A DNA stretch of 64,000 bases. Source: Chitinophaga sp. SYP-B3965. Its GTDB lineage: Bacteria > Bacteroidota > Bacteroidia > Chitinophagales > Chitinophagaceae. Of this stretch, positions 51,034 through 60,403 are shown piece by piece; positions within the stretch are counted from its first letter, which is position 1, and the number at the start of each line of letters is the position of its first letter. The DNA lies in NCBI RefSeq assembly GCF_009647655.1, contig NZ_WJFD01000001.1, positions 930,001-994,000 of the forward strand, given 5' to 3'. The position numbers and the translations under genes were made by a program. Below the pieces are notes generated by a model. That model ran no database searches. It worked only from the letters and a program-made list of their open reading frames with translations, and had not been told where the DNA came from.

Positions 51034-53535
51034 TTATAATGAACCACCCATCAACGGGTCGGTTTGACTTACCTTCCCGGTTTCCACATGTCCTGCAAAT
51101 ACTTCAAGCATATCCATACCCGGTACGCTAACAGTATAGTCATACCATTGATGGCTCCTGGCCAGGTTCAGTACCACTTTCATCGTTTCCTGCGAGGCCA
51201 CTGTCCGTTTCACGGTGCCATTCTTGTAGCTGTTATCTTTGATCTCAACAGCAATCGCCCTGGTATCATGATTTGTAATACGCACGATGACATTACCCGT
51301 CAATGAAGCTGCTTTATTTTCATAGAGCGTTTCTATTTTCAATAGCGGATTATTCCTGTTACCAGCAAACTCACGATAGAAGCCATTAGGCGCATATACT
51401 CTCAGATGATAACGACCGTTATCAAAATCATTCAACGCCCATTCATCCACCAGGTTATCTCCCGGTGCAGCAGCATATTGCCATGTACGCAGCATTTCTT
51501 TTTTGTAAGGCTGCATAGCATACACCATAAATGGTGCACCGGCAGCACGCTCACCAAAAGCAGTATTGCCCGCATTAAAGCCAATGCTGTAAGTATTCTT
51601 CTCCTTATTGAACTGACCATTCACAACAAGCTCATAAGGCGCTGCACAAGCCTGTCGTGTACCTTTCTCCTGCGTGGGGAAATGAGGTGACTGCGAATGA
51701 TCTTTATTGATCTGATCAATCTCTGATTCAGTCAATGCTTTGAAATTAGTGGGTATCTGTTTGAATTTGGAACTATAGATCTTCTCCATAAATGCCTGTT
51801 TCTGCAGAAACTCCGGGCTATTGATCTTTTCTCCTTTATATGGTCTGAATGCCGAAGTCAGGTTTCCGCAAACAGTTCTTCTCCACTCAGTGATATTTTC
51901 TTCTTTGACCTGTTTGTTAAACTTCTTCGCAAGGAAGTTCTCAAGGAATTGTAAGGAAGAAGTATGATCAAACAGTTCAGAACAAACAAAACCACCTCTT
52001 GTCCATGGAGAAGCAATGATCATTGGTACCCTGTAACCCAGTCCGATAGAACTCTCCCTGATCTTGTCAGCCATCGCAGAAGGATTCGTCTGCTGATCCT
52101 TAGTAGCGAAATCCATCTTAGGATCTATGCCCGGAGATACCTTACCGCTATTCTCCTTATAAGGATTGGGCACAGCATATGGTGGCATATGATCAAAGAA
52201 ACCATCATTCTCATCATAGGTCAGAATAAAGATCGTCTTCTTCCACACCTCCGGATTCTGCAACAGGATCTCCATCACCTCATTCACATACCACGGACCA
52301 AACCAGGGCTCTCCGGGGTGATCAGAGAAGTTTGCCGGAGACATCAGCCATGACACTGCCGGCAATGTACCATTCTTCACATCTTCCCTGAACTGGTGCA
52401 GCACATCTCCCTTGGGTACGTTCAACTCTCTATGCTCGCCGTCTTCTTCATATTTGATAGTGGTCAGCTCATGATAATGCGGGTCATTACTGTTTACAGT
52501 GAAAGCTTTTGCATTGAGCTGGCGTGCTGCATCAGGGAGATTATGATATGCGGCTGTGGTATACCGTTGCTTTTCTTCTTCAATCTTATCCAGCAGTTTC
52601 TTTGCAGCAGCCAGTTTGAGAGTGATAGCATCTGAAGCAGGCTCTTTTTCCAGGCGTGCTATCTCCTGTAGCATATTCTTTTTCTTCAGATCAAGATTAG
52701 CAATACTGCCAGGATGCAACCGGATATTATACTGTTTGTAATATTCAAGTACGTTGGTGCCGAAGTTGCTGAGCCAGTCGTTTTCCTCTCCTTTGATGCC
52801 GAAGCCCATCGTTACCTCATTCTGGTATACTTTCCAGGAGATGCCATTCTCTTCGAGACGCTCGGGATAAGTTTTCCAGTCAAGCTCCGGAGTCGCGTAG
52901 TTGCTGATGTTCCACAGATGCGCGATGCCAGCAGGCTCATTCTTCTCCCGTACAGTACCTGTCATCCAGTAATGACGGTTAGGATGGGTGCCGGTGATGC
53001 TGGAACTGAAGTTATGGTCACAGACTGTAAAGGCATCCGCCAGTGAGTAATAAAAAGGGAAATCAACACGATCGCAATATCCCATGGTTAGCGGTATATT
53101 GGCGTATTCTTTCCGGTAAGCCTTCTTTACATCCAGCCATCGATCATATTTACCATCGTTACGGGCATCTGTCTGGTCCGTCCAGCCATGTGGCGTTGAT
53201 CCCATCCAGGGCACTTTCGTATCCCGGGTATTCAGGCGGAAAGGTGCATAGGTCTGTCCTTCCTTATTGGATTGCAGCCATACCTTGTTCTGGTTGCTTA
53301 AGCGGATAGCGCGCGGATCATTAAAACCCCTCACGCCCTGTAATGAACCGAACAGGTGATCGAAGGAGCGGTTTTCCTGCATCAGGAAAACAACATGTTC
53401 AGCATCGTAAAAAGTGCTGCCCAGCTCCGGATTGATGGCTAATGCACGCTGTATGGCAGACGGCATTGCGCTCGTAAGGGCAGCACTGCCAGATAACAGT
53501 GCTGCCTTTTTTAGAAAATCTCTGCGTGTATTCAT
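51034..53535 (-). CDS. Phosphocholine-specific phospholipase C (Tat-exported)
   Basis: 833 residues. Residues 1-34 are a Tat signal (TRRDFLKKAALLSGSAALTS, with twin Arg). The phosphoesterase domain of the phospholipase C/AcpA superfamily follows: VVFLMQENRSFDHLFGSLQG (about 48-67), GTHPNRHYWMTG, and YDENDGFFDHMPPYAVPNPY with the metal-site Asp/Glu/His. A coiled-coil insertion (residues about 290-330, LKLAAAKKLLDKIEEEKQRY) is present. Two C-terminal domains of the DUF756 type finish the protein. The enzyme cleaves phosphatidylcholine or sphingomyelin to phosphocholine and diglyceride in the periplasm or outside. It lies 15 bp after the TonB-receptor gene, so lipid cleavage is coupled to uptake. 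Confidence 0.94.
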   Translation of the reverse strand: MNTRRDFLKKAALLSGSAALTSAMPSAIQRALAINPELGSTFYDAEHVVFLMQENRSFDHLFGSLQGVRGFNDPRAIRLSNQNKVWLQSNKEGQTYAPFRLNTRDTKVPWMGSTPHGWTDQTDARNDGKYDRWLDVKKAYRKEYANIPLTMGYCDRVDFPFYYSLADAFTVCDHNFSSSITGTHPNRHYWMTGTVREKNEPAGIAHLWNISNYATPELDWKTYPERLEENGISWKVYQNEVTMGFGIKGEENDWLSNFGTNVLEYYKQYNIRLHPGSIANLDLKKKNMLQEIARLEKEPASDAITLKLAAAKKLLDKIEEEKQRYTTAAYHNLPDAARQLNAKAFTVNSNDPHYHELTTIKYEEDGEHRELNVPKGDVLHQFREDVKNGTLPAVSWLMSPANFSDHPGEPWFGPWYVNEVMEILLQNPEVWKKTIFILTYDENDGFFDHMPPYAVPNPYKENSGKVSPGIDPKMDFATKDQQTNPSAMADKIRESSIGLGYRVPMIIASPWTRGGFVCSELFDHTSSLQFLENFLAKKFNKQVKEENITEWRRTVCGNLTSAFRPYKGEKINSPEFLQKQAFMEKIYSSKFKQIPTNFKALTESEIDQINKDHSQSPHFPTQEKGTRQACAAPYELVVNGQFNKEKNTYSIGFNAGNTAFGERAAGAPFMVYAMQPYKKEMLRTWQYAAAPGDNLVDEWALNDFDNGRYHLRVYAPNGFYREFAGNRNNPLLKIETLYENKAASLTGNVIVRITNHDTRAIAVEIKDNSYKNGTVKRTVASQETMKVVLNLARSHQWYDYTVSVPGMDMLEVFAGHVETGKVSQTDPLMGGSL

Positions 53536-53550
53536 GTTTTTAAATTGATC

Positions 53551-56500
53551 CTAGAATGAATAGCGGGCTCCCAGTTGGATCTGGTAAGGAGTACCATTTT
53601 TAGTGGTCACACCTACGTTCTCATTAACACGGTACTTGTATGTCTGCGTAGCCTGATCGAACCCATTTACAAAAAGCAGGCTCTGGTTGCCGAGGTTATA
53701 GTTGACACCCCAGTTCCTGTTCAGTAAATTAGCGAGGTTAAAAACATCCACACTAAAGGTTAAGGCCTGTGTTTTAAATGTTTTGAAAGTTTTCTGTAAC
53801 CTCACGTCGAAAGTGCCTGCAAATGGGTTTTCACCACCATTACGGTCTGCGATCTTTCCAAGACTGTTGCGGATATATTTCACAGCACGGTTCTCCGGGT
53901 TAGTCAGTACTTTTTCCATAGAAGCCTTTATGTCAGCAGGTGTTTTCGGATCAGCAGGATCAAATACAAAGGCCAGATCGTTATCATCACCGGGGCCACC
54001 CACAAAGTCGCCGTTGATATCAGCATCTACTGTCATAGAGTAACGGGTACCACCTATACCACGGAAAGTACCTCCGAATACGAAGCCTTTCCAGGCTGGT
54101 GAGGCCGCATACAAAACAAGTTTATGTTTGAACTGGTTGTCAGAATAGTTCATCTCGCTCATATTACGCGGATCAGATTTTACTGGTCTGAAGGTGGAAG
54201 TATTTGCCACGTTACCGTTGTAGGAGGAGTTGTCTTTCGCATCATTAAAGGTATAGCTCACGTTGAAATAACCATCTTTGAAATACCTTAAGTTCGCATC
54301 AACGATCACCGCTGCCTGCCTTAGCTTAGCACCATTGGTCAGCATCAGTGTTCTGCCCACATCCTGTGTTTTTCTGCCCAGTACGTTGTTGGTAGTACCG
54401 GAAGCAGTGATAGTATTGGCAGGTACAAATACCGAACGATCAGCTTCATTTTTCAGCTGGAAATAAGGCTGCGTTACCAGGTTCTGGTCAATATATACAT
54501 AGTTGTTGCTGGTGTATGAATAGAGGAAATTCACACCTACACGCAGCCAGTCTCCAAAGATCCTGTTATAGCTCAGGTTACCCTTTAAGATAGAAGGCAT
54601 CTTCAGTTTGGGATCGTTCAGATTGATGGTAGACACGGTAGGTACGCCGGCAATCAGTCCGGGAGCCGTGTTCGGATCATTTCTGTAAGATGGGAAGTCT
54701 GGTACAGGCACCAGGCTGGGGCCAGTTGGAGGACGGGATACATCAATAGATGCTACCATTGTACCACTGTTCTGAATATTGTTCACCTGTGCATAGTTTA
54801 CAGGATAAGCAGAGAACATGCCAACACCAAAACGCACGATATCGGTTCTCTTACCCCTGATATCCCAGGTGAGCTGTAAACGTGGCTGGATCTTACCTGC
54901 ATCAGTGATCTTACTGTCAGTACGCAGGCCAAAAGCCTTATCTACAGCAGGGTTATAATCTGCCTGATTCAGGTAACCGGTAATATCCCATCTTAAACCT
55001 ACCAATGCTTCCACATTCTTTACCGGCTCAAACTGCATCTGTCCAAACAGTGATCCGTTCAGCACCCATTGCTGTACGGATGGAATACCCTTTAAAGGCA
55101 CCTCCCTGGCGTAACGGGATGGGTTGAGGCTGGCAAAGTCTTCCAGGCTGTTGAAAATGAAACGACCGTTCTGCTCACTGGAAATATAAGTGTCCAGGTA
55201 GGTAAAGGTATTATCAGTACCAAATGTGAAACGGTATTTCCCTTTGGTAAGATGAGAGGTGTTCACCAGCTGGATCTGGTTCTCCAGGTTACTCTCCGGG
55301 AAGAAACGCTGTCCGCCCAGCTGTACAGTAGTATTGCCGAAAGTACCATTCGGCAGGTAAGAACGTACGGTAATGATCGCACGGGGAATATTGGCAGCAG
55401 GCAACTCGCTGTTAGGATAATAATTACGCTTTGCGTTCTGGTACTGTACTTTCAGCTCGTTGAGAAAGTTCGGCGAGAATTGTGTGCGCAGGGAAACCAG
55501 CGTACTGTTCTCTTTTGATTTAAAATTGCCCCATACTTCAAACAGGTTGATGGTTGAGTTATCACTGTTGCTGTTCGGGTTTTTCCAGTCGCTGTAGTTG
55601 TTACGGATGGTCAGGCGGTTCTTCGCATTGATCTGCCAGTCCAGCCGGATGAATAATGTATTCGCCAGTGTTTTACGCTGAAACTCACCCACCTGCTGGT
55701 TGTTACTCAGCCCATATTTGGTTCTGGCAATATCCAGCAATGTGTCCAGCGCGCCCCTGCTGATGCGGTTTGCAATAACATCATTATCGTCTTTCAGATC
55801 TGCTATATAATAAGGTAGTTTCTCATCCTGCCTGTCAAAAGCAGTAAAGAAATGTAGTTTATCCTTGATGATGGGCCCCCCTAAGCTGAAGCCATACTGA
55901 TTGGTGGTAAATTGCTGCTGGCGTTTATTACCACGAATGTCATAAGGACTGGCCAGAAAATCAGAACGGTAATAATCAAACACGCTACCGGTTAATGTAT
56001 TGGTGCCGGACTTGGTTACCACGCTCACAGCACCGCCACCCTGGCGGCCCTGTGTTACATCGTATACATTGGTGATCACCTCAAATTCACGGATCGCTTC
56101 CAGGGAAAGTGAGTAAGGGCCGCTGCCCAGTGCACCCGATGTAAGGTTGTTCCTTGCGCTGGCGCCATCTATCAGGAAGTTGGTAGAAGAAGCACGTTGT
56201 CCGCTGATATTGGAACCATTGGTAGTAGGAGCGAGGGCAGACAGGTTGTTGAAATTCCTGTTCTGCGCAGGCAGCTGCTGAATATTCTGTGCAGTGATCG
56301 CAGTACTGGAACCTAAACGGTCAATTCTTTTGTTCAATGCATTAGCATTGACAGTGATCTCTTTCAGATTGCTGACTGATTCACTCATCGTAAAATCGAT
56401 ACTGAGATTATCACCCTGGTTCACAGACAACTGATTTTTGATCTGAGGAGTAAAGCCCACGAATGCTGCTTTTACGGTATAAGGCCTGCCCAGTGGCAGC

Positions 56501-56766
56501 TGTATAAAAGAATATTTACCTTCTTTGTTGGTGACAGTGATAGACTGAAAACCTATAGATTCATTGCGTACAGTTACCGATACGCCTGGTAATCCCTTGC
56601 CGTCTTTACCGGTGATCTTACCGGAGATGGAGGCATCTGTAGACTGTGAATATGCCCCCCCGGCAACGAAAAGAATAAGAGATAGTAAAGAAATGCTGGC
56701 CATAAAAAATGGAAACATGATAAAATCCTTCAATGATTTTATCATTCTTTGCAGAAAAAAATGCAT
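53551..56766 (-). CDS. TonB-dependent receptor with carboxypeptidase-like regulatory domain (Oar-like), no STN domain
   Basis: 1071 residues. Signal region to about residue 40; an earlier ATG (56766) is used though Met17 is also possible. A carboxypeptidase-D-like/CnaB domain (about 43-130, ASISGKITGKDGKGLPGVSV) precedes a TonB plug (LNKRIDRLGSSTAITAQNIQ; FLIDGASARNNLTSG; EFEVITNVYDVTQGRQGGGA), then a large barrel ending YQIQLGARYSF. The plug, with VSVVTKSGTNTLTGSVFDYY, is typical of Oar-type receptors rather than SusC. There is no STN signalling domain before it, although sigma and fecR genes lie directly upstream. No SusD partner. Substrate probably relates to the phospholipase next door (phosphocholine, glycerol phosphate or lipid). 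Confidence 0.92.
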   Translation of the reverse strand: MHFFLQRMIKSLKDFIMFPFFMASISLLSLILFVAGGAYSQSTDASISGKITGKDGKGLPGVSVTVRNESIGFQSITVTNKEGKYSFIQLPLGRPYTVKAAFVGFTPQIKNQLSVNQGDNLSIDFTMSESVSNLKEITVNANALNKRIDRLGSSTAITAQNIQQLPAQNRNFNNLSALAPTTNGSNISGQRASSTNFLIDGASARNNLTSGALGSGPYSLSLEAIREFEVITNVYDVTQGRQGGGAVSVVTKSGTNTLTGSVFDYYRSDFLASPYDIRGNKRQQQFTTNQYGFSLGGPIIKDKLHFFTAFDRQDEKLPYYIADLKDDNDVIANRISRGALDTLLDIARTKYGLSNNQQVGEFQRKTLANTLFIRLDWQINAKNRLTIRNNYSDWKNPNSNSDNSTINLFEVWGNFKSKENSTLVSLRTQFSPNFLNELKVQYQNAKRNYYPNSELPAANIPRAIITVRSYLPNGTFGNTTVQLGGQRFFPESNLENQIQLVNTSHLTKGKYRFTFGTDNTFTYLDTYISSEQNGRFIFNSLEDFASLNPSRYAREVPLKGIPSVQQWVLNGSLFGQMQFEPVKNVEALVGLRWDITGYLNQADYNPAVDKAFGLRTDSKITDAGKIQPRLQLTWDIRGKRTDIVRFGVGMFSAYPVNYAQVNNIQNSGTMVASIDVSRPPTGPSLVPVPDFPSYRNDPNTAPGLIAGVPTVSTINLNDPKLKMPSILKGNLSYNRIFGDWLRVGVNFLYSYTSNNYVYIDQNLVTQPYFQLKNEADRSVFVPANTITASGTTNNVLGRKTQDVGRTLMLTNGAKLRQAAVIVDANLRYFKDGYFNVSYTFNDAKDNSSYNGNVANTSTFRPVKSDPRNMSEMNYSDNQFKHKLVLYAASPAWKGFVFGGTFRGIGGTRYSMTVDADINGDFVGGPGDDNDLAFVFDPADPKTPADIKASMEKVLTNPENRAVKYIRNSLGKIADRNGGENPFAGTFDVRLQKTFKTFKTQALTFSVDVFNLANLLNRNWGVNYNLGNQSLLFVNGFDQATQTYKYRVNENVGVTTKNGTPYQIQLGARYSF

Positions 56767-56827
56767 CTTGTGATGTTTTAATTAATTTTTTAATTAAATG
56801 TGGGAGGTTGTTTCGGCACCTCTTGTC

Positions 56828-56857
56828 AAAGCAAAAGTGTGTCACCACTTTTGCTTT
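56828..56857. repeat. Inverted repeat between fecR and the TonB receptor
   Basis: AAAGCAAAAGTG (56828-56839) and CACTTTTGCTTT (56846-56857) form a 12-bp stem with a 6-nt loop, followed by Ts on the plus strand only. In the operon's own (minus) direction there is no U tract, so it may be a transcript-processing site, attenuator or operator rather than a terminator. Confidence 0.5.
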
Positions 56858-56870
56858 TTTTTGTAGTCGT

Positions 56871-57827
56871 TTATTTCATGTGTTTTGCTGTTTTAGGTTG
56901 AATGATCAGATGTTGGCCATTGACTATCGTATAACTGAAGGTTGTCTGCTCCGTCAACGTCTTTAACACTTCTTCGAGGGAGCTATGATTGAGGTCAATA
57001 ACATAAGTGGATGTATCATTATCCGGATTATTTAACTGTACAAACAGATTGAATTTATCTCCCAGTCCCTTTGCGATCTCGTGCAATGTGAGACGCCTGA
57101 TCGCATTTACAGGCTTAGGTTTCGGGCTAACGGTATTTGTCTTCTTTTCTATCTTAAAGTCAGTGGTTGCAAGTTCTACGGTCAGGCATTCGTCTTTTGT
57201 CAACTCTTCCGCCAGGATCTTCGTAGCAGAAGGGCCTTCCTGCTCTACCCTGATCTTTCCGCTCACCACATCTACCTTAAAGTCTGGCTGGTCTTTATAT
57301 GCAGAGATGTTAAAAGAGGTACCCAATACCCTGATACGGAATCCTTTTGCATAAACAGTAAAAGGTCTCACCGCATCTTTCTGTACATCGAAGAAAGCTG
57401 CACCTTCCTGTAACTCCACCCTACGCTCAGCGCCTGCCTGGAATGCTGCCGCATAACGGATACTTGAACTGCCTTTCAGCTGAATAATACTGCTGTCAGG
57501 TAATGTGATCTTTTTAACCTCATTTACTCCGGAGCTGACTGTCATCCATATAGCAGGTGTCTCCTTTACCACAGGATGCTGAAAATACCTGTAGACTACT
57601 ACACTGTTGACCATTACTATAAGTACTGCCGCCGCTATTTTTAACGGGAGGAAGAAACGTTTACGCTTACGTGTAATATCCAACCGGATATGGTTATAGA
57701 TCTCATTACCGATCTCTTTTTTGCGTGCAGTACTGCCGAATGCATCAAAAGGCTGTGCATCATTTATCTGATCATACCAGGCATTGGCGTGATGATCCGG
57801 TTTATTGTCATCCATATAATAACTCAA
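56871..57827 (-). CDS. FecR family anti-sigma factor (second)
   Basis: 318 residues; start at 57827 or at Met5 (57815). Cytoplasmic part to about residue 60, membrane helix FFLPLKIAAAVLIVMVNSVV (about 58-77), FecR domain with SSGVNEVKKITLPDSSIIQL, SSSIRYAAAFQAGAERRVEL and FDVQKDAVRPFTVYAKGFRI, then a C-terminal DUF4974 domain (RLTLHEIAKGLGDKFNLFVQ ... SYTIVNGQHLIIQPK). It sits between the sigma factor (57873) and the TonB receptor. As the receptor here lacks an STN domain, the usual contact partner is missing from the locus. Confidence 0.93.
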   Translation of the reverse strand: MSYYMDDNKPDHHANAWYDQINDAQPFDAFGSTARKKEIGNEIYNHIRLDITRKRKRFFLPLKIAAAVLIVMVNSVVVYRYFQHPVVKETPAIWMTVSSGVNEVKKITLPDSSIIQLKGSSSIRYAAAFQAGAERRVELQEGAAFFDVQKDAVRPFTVYAKGFRIRVLGTSFNISAYKDQPDFKVDVVSGKIRVEQEGPSATKILAEELTKDECLTVELATTDFKIEKKTNTVSPKPKPVNAIRRLTLHEIAKGLGDKFNLFVQLNNPDNDTSTYVIDLNHSSLEEVLKTLTEQTTFSYTIVNGQHLIIQPKTAKHMK

Positions 57828-57872
57828 CCACGCAAAACGTAAAAAGTACTTTAACGGAAGGTTATCAGAAGG

Positions 57873-58469
57873 TTACGGCTTTGTTAACAACACAATGGCA
57901 ATGGCTAAAAGATTGGCTGGTTCTGAATAGAATAACTGTGTTTTCTTTCGTAACCTGTCCAGGGCCACAGAAATATTATTCTTAATAGTCTGTTCAGAGA
58001 GGGATAATTCCGCAGCTATCTCGCTGATAGACTTATTTTCCTGCCGGCTGAGTACAAATGCTTTGCGCATAGTATCAGACATCTGCGCTATTTCATTATT
58101 GATAAATGCTTCCAGCTCTTTAGCTTCCAGCCCGGATTCCGGAGAATACTGTACCTGCTCATGCTGGAATTGTGTTTCTCTCGATAGTGAAGCGAGGTTC
58201 TTTTTATAAAAGCTGATGGTCTTATTACGAACAGCGCGGTTAAGATAAGGAGCAAGGCTGCTTTCTATAAATACCTCTTTACGGGAAATCCAGAGATTGA
58301 CAAATATATTCTGAACAATGTCTTTTGCAGCTTCTTCATCGCCCAACCGGCGGTAAGCCATTGTATATAGCTCCGCCCAGTACCGCTCATACAACACTCT
58401 GAATGCGGGTTCATCTCCTTTTCTCAAAGCAGCCAGCAACAAACTATCTGTATCTTGAACAACATGCAT
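57873..58469 (-). CDS. ECF RNA polymerase sigma-70 factor (second)
   Basis: 198 residues. Region 2: EPAFRVLYERYWAELYTMAY and DEEAAKDIVQNIFVNLWISR; region 4: QMSDTMRKAFVLSRQENKSI and SEIAAELSLSEQTIKNNISV. Bacteroidota ECF type that works with FecR (56871, starting 45 bp downstream). The minus-strand -7 box TATATTTG (CAAATATA at 58478-58485 on the plus strand) ends nine bases before the start codon, predicting an extremely short leader. Confidence 0.94.
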   Translation of the reverse strand: MHVVQDTDSLLLAALRKGDEPAFRVLYERYWAELYTMAYRRLGDEEAAKDIVQNIFVNLWISRKEVFIESSLAPYLNRAVRNKTISFYKKNLASLSRETQFQHEQVQYSPESGLEAKELEAFINNEIAQMSDTMRKAFVLSRQENKSISEIAAELSLSEQTIKNNISVALDRLRKKTQLFYSEPANLLAIAIVLLTKP

Positions 58470-58477
58470 ATGACGCC

Positions 58478-58485
58478 CAAATATA
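58478..58485 (-). promoter_or_regulatory. -7 box of the second ECF sigma gene
   Basis: Minus-strand TATATTTG matches TAnnTTTG exactly, 8 bp upstream of the ATG. The -33 TTG is not obvious. Confidence 0.5.
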
Positions 58486-58626
58486 GAATTTGGGGAAAGC
58501 TTATTGCATTAAATTAAAGTTAAGCGTGTTAGAATATAACATGTGTGCCATCAAAGGTCAGTGACCTGAATAATAACGGGAAATCACTATTTTAGCAGGA
58601 ATTATTCAATCCCTATTCATATCAGC

Positions 58627-59724
58627 ATGACAACACCCAGCTTCCTGTTCGCCGTTCTTTTCATAACATTGTCCAACACATGCCTGTATGCACAAAAAGG
58701 ACTCGTTGAAAAGGTAGACAAGATCATCACCAAAGCCATGACCCAGGAAAAATTTCCGGGAATGGCCATTGCTATTGTGCAGGATAACAAAGTCATATAT
58801 CAGAAGGTATACGGCGTTAAATCAGTCAAAACTAAAGAGCCGGTTAACGATAATACCATTTTCAGTATAGGCTCCGTATCCAAGGCATATACCGCAGTTG
58901 CCATCATGCAGTTGGTGCAGGCAGGTAAAATTGATCTGGATAGTCCGATCAAAAAATTCATGAAAGGTATCCCTCCGTCCTGGGGTAACATCACCATCCG
59001 GCAATACCTGACACATACCAGTGGTATACCCGATGTAAAAGGAGAAAAAGACAAAGCATCATTTGAAGAGACATTGAAACAGGCAGGTAAACTACCCATG
59101 GCTTTCACACCGCCGGGTAAAAAGCAGCAATACAATAATTTCAATTTTGCTCTTCTTGGTAAACTCATAGAAACCGTTTCAGGTAAAACTTATCTTGACT
59201 ATATGACTACCTATATCTTTAAGCCACTTCAAATGAACAGAACAGGTGTAGTAGCAGATGCAAAGAATGTAGCTTTAGGGCATTTGAATAAAAACGGAGC
59301 ATGGAAAGAAATAGCAACGCATTTCGTTCCCGGGGATTATGGCATCCCGTCCGGTGGTCTGCAAACAACACTTACAGATTTTATTAAGTTCAGCCAGGCG
59401 TTAAGCAGCTATTCCATATTGAATAGCAAGACAACAAATTTAATGTGGACACCGTATTCAAAAAAAATATCCAATACACCCGGATGGCATTCCCGTACTA
59501 CCGGTAATGAACTGGTGATCCATAAAGGCGGGGGAGGAACCGGCATAGGCAGCGTTTGTGATTTTGCCGTAGTTCCTTCAAGGAAGTTGTTTGTATTGGT
59601 GATGGCTAATAAATCTAACAATGGTATTTCACCCGCCAATGTTGTGGATGATATATTGTTCAAAGGATTTGAAATTCCTGCAGACAGTAACGGTGCCAAT
59701 GAAGGTGAAGGAAATGAACGTTGA
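58627..59724 (+). CDS. Serine hydrolase, class C beta-lactamase/penicillin-binding protein type
   Basis: 365 residues with signal peptide (FLFAVLFITLSNTCLYAQ). Catalytic motifs: SxxK in FSIGSVSKAYTAVAIMQL (Ser about 81), Tyr-x-Asn in QQYNNFNFALLGKL (YNN, replacing YAN), and HKGGGGTG near residue 300 as the third element (KTG equivalent). The order and spacing fit the beta-lactamase family of serine hydrolases (esterases, D-aminopeptidases, penicillin-binding-like enzymes). Actual activity, cell-wall or ester hydrolysis, cannot be told. It is divergent from the sigma gene and convergent with the lipoprotein at 59728, three bases from its end. Confidence 0.9.
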   Translation: MTTPSFLFAVLFITLSNTCLYAQKGLVEKVDKIITKAMTQEKFPGMAIAIVQDNKVIYQKVYGVKSVKTKEPVNDNTIFSIGSVSKAYTAVAIMQLVQAGKIDLDSPIKKFMKGIPPSWGNITIRQYLTHTSGIPDVKGEKDKASFEETLKQAGKLPMAFTPPGKKQQYNNFNFALLGKLIETVSGKTYLDYMTTYIFKPLQMNRTGVVADAKNVALGHLNKNGAWKEIATHFVPGDYGIPSGGLQTTLTDFIKFSQALSSYSILNSKTTNLMWTPYSKKISNTPGWHSRTTGNELVIHKGGGGTGIGSVCDFAVVPSRKLFVLVMANKSNNGISPANVVDDILFKGFEIPADSNGANEGEGNER

Positions 59725-59727
59725 TAT

Positions 59728-60294
59728 TTACTGTAAATTTTGAATGCCGGTCTTCTCTGCCGGTTTTTGGAGTAATGTAAAGGCCCAACGTCGTTTGGAT
59801 AAGAAGGGATCCCTGTAAAAATCAGCCGCACTGATCTTTTCTTTTACATATTGCTGGAAATTTAGTGAAGTTTTAAACTCAGCGGGAAGGGCATTACTTG
59901 TTTTATTTGCATATGGAAGATCCGGTTCAATGCCCTTTATTTCCAGATCACCAGCTGCGTTAAAACTATATTCCAGACTTAACAGGCTGCCATCTTTACC
60001 TCCAATACTGATAAACTGATGATTGTGCCCGTCGATCATAAGATCCCAGAAATGAACACCGGCAGGATCCGCCTCAGCAACATATTCATCTTTACCGGGG
60101 TCATACTCATAAGACTCGAATACGGCCTTAGTGGCCTCTTTTTCCGTAAAGCTGAAGGCGGTGCTGTCATTTGTCTGCCAATAGCCTAAAATTTGACGGT
60201 TGAGGATCTGGGTGTTGTCTGATATGGGAACATCTGTGCAGGAATAGGAAAGGCAGGTCACTAAGAACGATAAAAGGAGGTATCTGGATTTCAT
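59728..60294 (-). CDS. Hypothetical lipoprotein
   Basis: 188 residues from Met at 60294 (MKSRYLLLSFLVTCLSYSCT), chosen because it opens the signal; the longer start at 60321 adds nine polar residues. Lipobox LSYSC, Cys about 19. The mature protein begins TDVPISDNTQILNRQILGYW and looks like a small lipocalin-like or 'calycin' beta-domain (LGYWQTNDSTAFSFTEKEAT), but I cannot name a family. It is convergent with the serine hydrolase and divergent from the histidine kinase gene. Confidence 0.75.
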   Translation of the reverse strand: MKSRYLLLSFLVTCLSYSCTDVPISDNTQILNRQILGYWQTNDSTAFSFTEKEATKAVFESYEYDPGKDEYVAEADPAGVHFWDLMIDGHNHQFISIGGKDGSLLSLEYSFNAAGDLEIKGIEPDLPYANKTSNALPAEFKTSLNFQQYVKEKISAADFYRDPFLSKRRWAFTLLQKPAEKTGIQNLQ

Positions 60295-60403
60295 GTTGTT
60301 AGTTTCCTGTTTATACGCCAACCTGCAAAAAGTAACCCTTGCATTATCATCTGTAAATTCCTACATTGGGTAACACCTTCCCTAACCAAAATATAGAGAG
60401 CCT

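Noticed and set aside
58540..58570. Possible minus-strand sigma-54 element TGGCACACATGTTAT before the second ECF sigma gene
   Set aside because: The -24 part fits but the -12 part has no GC (TTAT instead of TTGC), and an exact TAnnTTTG box lies closer to the gene.
59740..59775. GCCGGT...GCCGGT near the ends of the serine hydrolase and lipoprotein genes, first read as a terminator
   Set aside because: The two copies are direct, not inverted, so no hairpin forms.
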